DNA from: Candidatus Sericytochromatia bacterium
GTDB lineage: Bacteria > Cyanobacteriota > Sericytochromatia > UBA7694
Direction of reading: 5' to 3'
Assembly (NCBI GenBank): GCA_018780035.1
Contig: JADMKE010000010.1
Coordinates: 1-38,762 of the forward strand
Length of the DNA: 38,762 nt
The notes below the pieces were generated by a model that was given only the letters and a program-made list of their open reading frames with translations, was not told the origin of the DNA and did no database searches. The position numbers and the translations under genes are program-made. This document shows, in pieces, positions 33,371-38,762 of the stretch. Numbering within the stretch: the first letter of the stretch is position 1; each line of letters starts with the position of its first letter.

Positions 33371-34216
33371 ATGTCAGGTTTTTCGGATTTCGTTTCATCT
33401 TTCTCGCGCAGCTTCCGTACCACGGTTGATGCGACACCCCGTCCTGCCCAATCCAAACCACAACCCACATCAGCACAAACACCCTCGCCCCAATCCCAGG
33501 GCGTTCCCCAGGGCCCATCAAAGGGAGCTGAAGCCCCCCCCCCTCCCAAGGACCAGACCCATTTGTCATCTGGCGCAACCACCCGGGCAAGTTCTGCGGC
33601 CAATGTCTCCTTGCCCTTTTCCGAAGAGACATGCAATTTGAGCCACTTAAAAACAGCCCAAGAGGCCCGACAAGAGCTGCGTCAAATCGGTTTTGTTAGC
33701 GGCCCGGAGGGCCGAGAAAATCTCAATTATCAGCGCCTGGGCTCTCAAACGGCAGAGAGTGTCAAACATGTACATGGCCTGCTTAAACGCGATAGCCAAG
33801 CTGGCCACAACAATGAACTGCCACTCTTTGGCTTGCGCGTGGCCGGTGCCACCTTGTCCAATCCAGCCGAGCGCGAGAAATTTATCAAAGGCACCCTGCT
33901 CAACAGCCCCAAAGAATCGGCTGGGTACCTGGATCAAATGTCGCGCATGCTCAAGCGCACCCAAAACCCCACGATCGAAAAAGCCCTGCTCAATGCCCTC
34001 AGCCAAGCCAATTCCAAGCAGACCAAAGACTTTCTCTATGAGGCCGGTTTTCTGATGAGCGATGGCATGGAAGAAGACGGCCCGAGTATTAACCCCAAAG
34101 CGGTCGAACATCTGCCCAAAGCCATTGTCACGCAAATGATTGAAAATCTCAGCAAAAACGGAGGGGTGTTTAACAGCAATGCCCCCATTATCAACGGTTT
34201 AAAATACCGCCACTGA
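33371..34216 (+). CDS. Uncharacterised 281-aa protein with Pro-rich N-terminus
   Basis: The frame could open at TTG 33347 (289 aa), but ATG 33371 (MSGFSDFVSSF) has an AGG 10 bp upstream and looks more natural. Residues about 15-75 are Pro/Gln/Ser-rich (PRPAQSKPQPTSAQTPSPQS, APPPPKDQ). The remainder is helical, with stretches such as NPAEREKFIKGTLLNSPKES, LDQMSRMLKRTQNPTIEKAL and HLPKAIVTQMIENLSKNGGV, which suggest a HEAT-like or all-helical domain. There is no export signal. It is last in the transcript unit with the 1335-aa and 164-aa genes and is followed by a good terminator. Function unknown. Confidence 0.7.
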   Translation: MSGFSDFVSSFSRSFRTTVDATPRPAQSKPQPTSAQTPSPQSQGVPQGPSKGAEAPPPPKDQTHLSSGATTRASSAANVSLPFSEETCNLSHLKTAQEARQELRQIGFVSGPEGRENLNYQRLGSQTAESVKHVHGLLKRDSQAGHNNELPLFGLRVAGATLSNPAEREKFIKGTLLNSPKESAGYLDQMSRMLKRTQNPTIEKALLNALSQANSKQTKDFLYEAGFLMSDGMEEDGPSINPKAVEHLPKAIVTQMIENLSKNGGVFNSNAPIINGLKYRH

Positions 34217-34242
34217 TAGATTGCCTCCCCCCGATTTGCACC

Positions 34243-34271
34243 AAGCCCCTGGGAACCCACCAGGGGCTTTT
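34243..34271 (+). terminator. Rho-independent terminator
   Basis: AAGCCCCTGG (34243-34252) pairs perfectly with CCAGGGGCTT (34260-34269) around a 7-nt loop, followed by TT and C (TTTTC in all). It lies 27 bp after the stop of the 281-aa gene. Confidence 0.8.
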
Positions 34272-34329
34272 CACATGCCAGGGCAGAAAATCCGAATGCA
34301 AATAATTTACACAAAAATAAATAATTTTC

Positions 34330-34358
34330 TTTACATGAATGTAAATTAAATATATAAT
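34330..34358 (+). promoter_or_regulatory. Sigma-70-type promoter with palindrome over the -35 box
   Basis: TTTACA (34330-34335), a 17-bp spacer and TATAAT (34353-34358) form a near-consensus promoter for the vWFA lipoprotein gene. The perfect palindrome arms TTTACAT and ATGTAAA (34330-34345, 2-bp centre) overlap the -35 box and could be an operator. Confidence 0.75.
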
Positions 34359-34388
34359 CAAATCATTCATCCCCAAGGAGTTCTCCCC

Positions 34389-36041
34389 ATGAAACAAATC
34401 AACCGCTTTGTCTGCTTTTCTTTGGCTGCGCTGAGTTTGTCTGCACTGAGTTTGTCTGCCTGTGGCCCCAGCCCCTCTTCGGTCGCGCAAGTGACGGGCA
34501 ACCTTATCGGCGCACATTCCTCGCCCTATTCCAACAGCTATTACAGTGGCGCCTATCCCGTTCCTTCAGCCACAGGGGCTCCCGGCTCAGCCATGTCTCT
34601 TCCTGGACAAACAACGACAAATGCCCCCACGATGCCTGTCGACACCCGCAACGAAAGCTACCAAGCGATTGCCGAGAACCCCTTTTTAGCGGTTCTGCAA
34701 AACCCACTCTCCACCTTCTCGATAGATGTCGACACTGCCTCGTACAGCAATCTGCGCCGCTATCTCAATCAGGGGCAAAAGCCACCCAAAGATGCGGTCC
34801 GCATCGAAGAGATGTTAAATTATTTCCGCTACGACTACCCCCAACCCGAAGGCAATTTGCCTTTTGCGATCAGCACCGAATTGTCGGAATGCCCCTGGAA
34901 CAAAGAGCACCAACTCTTGCAAATTGGCTTGCAGGCCAAATCCATCGATATGAGCCAGGCCCCGCGCAGCAATCTGGTCTTTTTACTCGACGTCTCGGGC
35001 TCGATGGCATCACAGAATAAACTGCCGCTGCTAAAACAGTCTCTGCGCCTGATGGTCGACCAATTGCGCCCCGATGATACGGTCTCAATTGTGGTCTACG
35101 CTGGGGCCGCCGGACAGGTTTTGCCCCCCACCACCGGGCGCAACAAAGAAAACATCCTCAAGGCCCTCGATCAGTTGGAAGCCGGCGGTTCAACCGCTGG
35201 TGGGGCAGGCATTCATTTGGCCTACGAAACGGCCCGCCAGAATTTTATTCAAGGCGGCAACAACCGCGTGATTCTGGCTACCGATGGGGATTTTAATGTG
35301 GGTGCCTCCTCAGATTCGGATATGGAGCGCCTGATCGAAAACAAACGCAAAGAAGGGGTGTTTTTGACCGTCTTGGGCTTTGGCATGGGCAATTACAAAG
35401 ATTCAAAAATGGAGATTTTGGCCAATAAAGGCAATGGCAATTACGCGTATATCGACAGCCTGATGGAGGCCCGCAAGGTGTTGGTCAAAGAAATTGGCGG
35501 CACCCTCTTTACCGTCGCCAAAGACGTCAAACTGCAATTGGACTTTAACCCAGCCCATGTCAGCCGTTACCGTTTGATTGGCTACGAAAACCGCCTCTTG
35601 CGCGCCGAAGATTTTAACAACGACGCCAAAGATGCCGGGGAATTGGGTGCGGGCCACACCGTGACAGCGCTCTACGAGCTGGAACCCGGCACCGGCAGCA
35701 CCGAAAAACCCCAGACAGCAGACGGCCAGACCACAGCCTTTGGCCCTGGCGATTTGATCAACCTCAAATTGCGCTATAAAAATCCCAACCAAGATGTGAG
35801 TGAATTGATCAGCCAACGTGTCAGCGCCCAAAGCAAAGCCTGGAGCGAAAGCTCAGAGAATCTGCGTTTTGCCGCCTCGGTTGCCGGTTTTGGCCTCTTG
35901 TTGCGCGATTCTGCCCACAAGGGCAATCTCAAACTGCCCCAGGTCAAAGAGTTGGGCCTCCAGGGCAAAGGCAGCGACAAAGAAGGCTATCGCCAAGCCT
36001 ACCTCAATCTGCTCGATCAGGCGGCGGGCCTGGGGCTATAA
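34389..36041 (+). CDS. yfbK: YfbK-type von Willebrand factor A lipoprotein
   Basis: The 550-aa protein has a lipoprotein signal ending LSLSAC (Cys 25) with AAGGAG before the ATG. The YfbK N-terminal domain follows (about 100-160: NPLSTFSIDVDTASYSNLRR, VRIEEMLNYFRYDYP). The vWFA domain begins at FLLDVSGSMAS (about 198-208), an intact MIDAS metal site D-x-S-x-S, with ILATDGDFNVG later. The C-terminal third (LQLDFNPAHVSRYRLIGYEN to the end) matches the DUF3520-type region of this family. These anchored proteins are thought to bind other envelope proteins through a metal ion, but their role is poorly known. It is monocistronic by layout, between a terminator and a convergent gene. The assignment is strong by motif order. 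Confidence 0.9.
   Translation: MKQINRFVCFSLAALSLSALSLSACGPSPSSVAQVTGNLIGAHSSPYSNSYYSGAYPVPSATGAPGSAMSLPGQTTTNAPTMPVDTRNESYQAIAENPFLAVLQNPLSTFSIDVDTASYSNLRRYLNQGQKPPKDAVRIEEMLNYFRYDYPQPEGNLPFAISTELSECPWNKEHQLLQIGLQAKSIDMSQAPRSNLVFLLDVSGSMASQNKLPLLKQSLRLMVDQLRPDDTVSIVVYAGAAGQVLPPTTGRNKENILKALDQLEAGGSTAGGAGIHLAYETARQNFIQGGNNRVILATDGDFNVGASSDSDMERLIENKRKEGVFLTVLGFGMGNYKDSKMEILANKGNGNYAYIDSLMEARKVLVKEIGGTLFTVAKDVKLQLDFNPAHVSRYRLIGYENRLLRAEDFNNDAKDAGELGAGHTVTALYELEPGTGSTEKPQTADGQTTAFGPGDLINLKLRYKNPNQDVSELISQRVSAQSKAWSESSENLRFAASVAGFGLLLRDSAHKGNLKLPQVKELGLQGKGSDKEGYRQAYLNLLDQAAGLGL
34431..34460 (+). repeat. 15-bp tandem duplication in the signal peptide
   Basis: CTGAGTTTGTCTGC followed by A, then the same 14 bases followed by C, encodes LSLSA twice just before the lipid Cys. 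Loss or gain of one unit would keep frame and change only signal-peptide length. Confidence 0.8.
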
Positions 36042-36064
36042 CACCTGTCTTAAAAACGCTTGCG

Positions 36065-36691
36065 TTAAGCCCCTTCACGCACCGCGTGCGCCAAAAGCTC
36101 CCGGCGCACGCGATCGATCAACACGTCCACCCAGCGGCGGTACATATCCGCCGAGGGGTGCAGACCGTCGGCGGCATTTAAGCTGGCATGTTTCCCCGCT
36201 TCGCGTGAGATTGCGGTAATGGCAATGTACTGCACCCCATACTGGTAACTCAAACGGGCATTGATGCGGTTAAAGGCATCAATCTCTGAGGCGATCTGAG
36301 CCCGGTCTCGCCCTTCCGCAAAAGGGGTCACCCCCCAATCGGGAATCGAAAGCACAAAGACCCGGTTCTTTCTCATGCCCGCCAATTCAATCGCCTGGCG
36401 CAGCAAAAGTTCAAATTCCTGGGCATATTCTTCTTGGCTGCGTCCCTGGTATTGGTTATTGACCCCAATCAAGAGAGAAACCAGATCATAAGGCGGTGTC
36501 AACTGGCTGCCCTGCATGGCATCCAAAAGGTCCCGGGTGGTCCAACCTGTGGTGGCAATGATCTCGGGATCATTTAAGTCTTCCATGCCCCGGTTGCGCA
36601 GGCCGGTCGTCAATTGCATCGGCCAGCGCTCTTTTTCTGCCACCGATTCACCGATGGTGTACGAATCTCCCAAAGCCAAAAATCTTTTCAT
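36065..36691 (-). CDS. SGNH/GDSL-family hydrolase, possibly exported
   Basis: From ATG 36691 the 208-aa protein opens with FLALGDSYTIGE (nucleophile Ser 10). It has LLIGVNNQYQ (block III Gly-Asn) and NAADGLHPSADMY (catalytic Asp and His). All catalytic blocks are present, so it should be an active esterase or lipase-like enzyme. AAAGGAA precedes this ATG. The frame stays open upstream. A GTG at 36793, overlapping the end of the decarboxylase gene, would add a Cys- and Ala-rich signal-like stretch (FLCGGALFASACLASAPLTE), giving an exported or lipid-anchored form. I list the shorter form because its ribosome site is better. The substrate is unknown. Confidence 0.82.
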   Translation of the reverse strand: MKRFLALGDSYTIGESVAEKERWPMQLTTGLRNRGMEDLNDPEIIATTGWTTRDLLDAMQGSQLTPPYDLVSLLIGVNNQYQGRSQEEYAQEFELLLRQAIELAGMRKNRVFVLSIPDWGVTPFAEGRDRAQIASEIDAFNRINARLSYQYGVQYIAITAISREAGKHASLNAADGLHPSADMYRRWVDVLIDRVRRELLAHAVREGA

Positions 36692-36782
36692 CGTTTTTCC
36701 TTTCTCAGTCAACGGAGCGGAAGCCAGACAGGCAGAGGCAAATAAAGCACCCCCACACAGAAAGGCCGCTCCCCAGCAAGGT

Positions 36783-38189
36783 TTAAAGCGCACGGGCCGT
36801 GGCCTGGATTTTTTCCCAGGCCGCGGCAATGTGGCGCTGTTCGAGTCGGGTTTGCCCCAGCACCCAGCGCAGCACATAAACGCCTTTGAGACGGGTATGG
36901 GTCATAAACATCTCCCCAGAGGCATTTAAGCTCTGAAGCAGGGTCTGATTGACCCGATCAAGGTCCGCGTCCTGCGGAGACAGATAGCGAAAACAGAGGG
37001 TATTAAACGTGACGGGTGCCAAAAGTTCAAAATCTGGAGCAGCTTGAATTTGTGAGGCCAGGTCCTGGGCCCATTCCAAGTGCTGACGAATGATCTGCCG
37101 CAGGCCTTCGGCCCCATAACTGCGCAGCACAAACCACAGCTTAAGGGCCCGAAAACGCCGGCCCAATTGAGGCCCCCAATCGCGGTAATTATAAACCTGA
37201 TCATCCTGAGCGGTTTTGAGGTATTCGGGGGTCAGGGCAAAGGTATCCAGCAGGGTCTGGGGTTCTTTGACATAATAGGCCGAGCAATCAAAATTGGTCA
37301 TTAGCCATTTGTGGGGGTTAAACACAAACGAATCAGCCCTTTCGAGCCCCTCAGCCCATATGCGCATCTCGGGAAGAATCAAGGCCGAACCCGCAAAAGC
37401 CGCATCGACATGCAGCCAGAGATTTTCGCGCTGACAAACCTGTGCCAGCGGACCCAGCGGATCAATTGCCGTCGAGCCTGTGGTACCAAATGCCGCCACG
37501 ACACAGAGGGGGGTCAAGCCCTCCTCCCGATCCCTGTGAATTTGCAGGGACAATTCCGAAGGCACCATTGCAAAGGCCTGATCCACATCTATTTTGCGCA
37601 AATTTTCGCTGCCCAGCCCCGCCATGCGCATGGCTTTTTCAATCGAAGAATGGGCCTCAGAAGAGCAATAAACCGTAAACCGAGGCTGCCCATGCAACCC
37701 CTGTAAATTGCCCCGCCCCGCCGTGGCCCGTTCGCGGGCCGAAAGCAGCGCACAGAACGTCGCGGTGGATGCTGTATCTTGAATCACCCCGGTCCAATTT
37801 GCAGGCAAAGCCAGCAAATCGCGCAACCACTCCATCATGCGCTGCTCCAACTCTGTCGCAGCAGGGGAAGTCAACCAGCTCATACACTGGGCCCCCAAAG
37901 TGGCCGTGAGCATTTCTGCCAGCACCGAAGGCGGGCTGCTATTGGCAGGAAAATAGCCAAAAAAGGACGGGTGCTGCCAATGGGTCATGCCCGGTAAAAT
38001 CGCCTGTTCAAAATCCGCAAAGATCTGCTCAAAAGGCTCAGCCTGTTCGGGCGCCCGAGCGGGAATAGAGGCCCTGATTTGACCCGGAACCACATCAGGT
38101 GAAACAGGGTATTGACTAACGTTTTCAAGGTAATCGGCCATCCAGTCGACCATTTGATGGGCCTGTTTGCGAAATACGTCTAACTCCAT
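36783..38189 (-). CDS. PLP-dependent aromatic-L-amino-acid decarboxylase family enzyme
   Basis: The 468-aa enzyme is read from ATG 38189 (MELDVFRKQAHQMVDWMADY), the typical family start; the frame is open to 38261. Group II decarboxylase features are WQHPSFFGYFPANSS, SSEAH with His 180 stacking on PLP, HVDAAFAGSA with Asp 262 holding the PLP nitrogen, and FNPHKWL with Lys 294 forming the Schiff base. Length and order match DOPA/tryptophan/tyrosine-type decarboxylases, which release CO2 to give an aromatic amine. The exact substrate (Trp, Tyr, Phe or an aldehyde-forming variant) cannot be decided. The downstream SGNH gene lies about 91 bp away or overlaps, depending on its start, so the two are probably co-transcribed. 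Confidence 0.92.
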   Translation of the reverse strand: MELDVFRKQAHQMVDWMADYLENVSQYPVSPDVVPGQIRASIPARAPEQAEPFEQIFADFEQAILPGMTHWQHPSFFGYFPANSSPPSVLAEMLTATLGAQCMSWLTSPAATELEQRMMEWLRDLLALPANWTGVIQDTASTATFCALLSARERATAGRGNLQGLHGQPRFTVYCSSEAHSSIEKAMRMAGLGSENLRKIDVDQAFAMVPSELSLQIHRDREEGLTPLCVVAAFGTTGSTAIDPLGPLAQVCQRENLWLHVDAAFAGSALILPEMRIWAEGLERADSFVFNPHKWLMTNFDCSAYYVKEPQTLLDTFALTPEYLKTAQDDQVYNYRDWGPQLGRRFRALKLWFVLRSYGAEGLRQIIRQHLEWAQDLASQIQAAPDFELLAPVTFNTLCFRYLSPQDADLDRVNQTLLQSLNASGEMFMTHTRLKGVYVLRWVLGQTRLEQRHIAAAWEKIQATARAL

Positions 38190-38251
38190 GGATTGCACCT
38201 GTCTAGAAAGATACTTCTGGGATACTGCTGCAGGGTATTTTAGCAGAAAAC

Positions 38252-38281
38252 TTGCACCCACCCGGCTCTGCAGCTTAAGAT
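38252..38281 (+). promoter_or_regulatory. Possible promoter of the 106-aa gene
   Basis: TTGCAC (38252-38257) and TAAGAT (38276-38281) are 18 bp apart, just before the AAGGAG site of the gene at 38309. This is a moderate match to sigma-70 boxes. Confidence 0.4.
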
Positions 38282-38308
38282 CTAAATACAGCTTTCAAGG
38301 AGTGAAAA

Positions 38309-38629
38309 ATGGAATCAGAAGCCCGTTACAAACGCATCTTGATGGCCATTCAGGCCGCCCATAACGAATCGGCCCTAAACATGGCTGTGGGCCCCCTGCT
38401 GCAAGAAACCGGCTTCGGTTCCAGCGGCATGGTTGATCCTGAGACCGGCGAAGAATCCCGTTTGAGCTACCTGGAAATTGCCGAGTGCCTGATGGACACC
38501 GACCGGCTCTATTTCCAAAAACCGATTGAACTGTTGGTGATGGCCAATCAGCGCAGCAAAGAAATGGCTCTGGGTGTGCCGCCTCGTTTGCCCGAACCCG
38601 AATCGCCCCCCTGGCAGCAATTCCTCTAA
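38309..38629 (+). CDS. Uncharacterised 106-aa protein
   Basis: AAGGAG lies 6-7 bp before ATG 38309, so this short gene is credible. The product is soluble, helical at the start (ARYKRILMAIQAAHNESALN), then GSSGMVDPETGEESRLSYLE, and ends Pro-rich (PPRLPEPESPPWQQFL). I recognise no family. It is divergent from the decarboxylase gene with a 119-bp gap and stops 12 bp before a hairpin. It stands alone, so context says little. Confidence 0.7.
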   Translation: MESEARYKRILMAIQAAHNESALNMAVGPLLQETGFGSSGMVDPETGEESRLSYLEIAECLMDTDRLYFQKPIELLVMANQRSKEMALGVPPRLPEPESPPWQQFL

Positions 38630-38634
38630 ACACG

Positions 38635-38665
38635 AAAAAAAGCTGACAGTTTTGCAACTGTCAGC
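38635..38665 (-). terminator. Rho-independent terminator acting on the - strand
   Basis: GCTGACAGTT (38642-38651) pairs perfectly with AACTGTCAGC (38656-38665) around a 4-nt loop. Seven A residues (38635-38641) give a T-run only when read on the - strand. It would stop transcription leaving the TnpB element at the window's right edge; for the + strand gene it is just a 3' hairpin. Confidence 0.75.
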
Positions 38666-38709
38666 CGGGACTGAGGGGGAATCAGAGAGAAGTTAGAATC
38701 TCAAAGAAG

Positions 38710-38762
38710 GTGACACTCCCAATACCCATACGGGCACAATGTCCACTGAAGTGGATGGGCTT
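38710..38762 (-). mobile_element. Right end of a second IS605/TnpB element with omega RNA 3' end, cut by window end
   Basis: Read on the - strand, the segment starts AAGCCCATCC, folds a stem CCACT-TC-AGTGG, and has a second small stem CCC-GTAT-GGG. It ends ATTGGGAGTGTCAC at 38710. The outer parts match the left element (303-336), while the inner stem differs in compensating fashion. The tnpB gene itself would lie beyond the window. Confidence 0.7.

Noticed and set aside
32499..33632. - strand frame of 377 codons across three + genes
   Set aside because: It overlaps well-supported + genes and shows only shadow composition (His/Gly/Phe-rich).
36053..36066. AACGC-TT-GCGTT inverted repeat between convergent genes
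   Set aside because: It is too short and has no T-run; not a credible terminator.

Overview
The window looks like the chromosome of a Gram-negative-type (diderm) bacterium. Ten genes encode predicted lipoproteins with clear lipoboxes, and one protein ends in strands and a terminal Phe typical of outer-membrane barrels. The TnpB tail resembles cyanobacterial IS605/IS1341-type elements as I remember them. The lipoprotein families and giant Ala/Gln-rich proteins would suit a non-photosynthetic cyanobacterial relative (Sericytochromatia/Blackallbacteria type). That placement is inference only. No rRNA, tRNA or CRISPR array was recognised.

Both window ends lie inside TnpB (IS200/IS605-superfamily) elements whose right ends point inward: positions 3-336 on + and 38710-38762 on -. 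The left one abuts a decayed antitoxin-like gene on the - strand (about 337-529). Region 607-6260 is an AT-richer block with a strong promoter, four lipoprotein genes (one only 44 aa) and a CsgG-like protein with a barrel-like C-terminus. The promoter and start of the first lipoprotein gene are duplicated exactly 5700 bp downstream. There they now drive a 34-aa leader ORF fused by an ATGA overlap to an uncharacterised gene (6481-7617).

Region 7601-21112 holds two paralogous uncharacterised proteins (7601-9205, 10622-12298). They flank a - strand gene with tandem CxxC winged-helix-like modules and are followed by a giant 2893-aa protein. Base composition shifts from AT-rich to GC-rich near 10.5 kb. 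Region 21119-24313 (-) is a probable thiol/detoxification operon: sulfurtransferase, SAM methyltransferase, membrane-anchored GST-like protein and GST.

Region 24587-28674 is a tight operon of five lipoproteins, four of one family. Three of the five share a conserved extreme C-terminal motif, and one of those three otherwise has different domains. Region 28788-34216 encodes a 1335-aa helical-repeat protein and two smaller unknown proteins, closed by a good terminator. Region 34389-38629 holds a YfbK-type vWFA lipoprotein, an SGNH hydrolase, an aromatic-L-amino-acid-type decarboxylase and a small unknown protein.

The most unusual items are the duplicated promoter with its leader peptide, the shared C-terminal tail, the 13-nt motif shared by two lipoprotein promoters, and the giant proteins without signal peptides.
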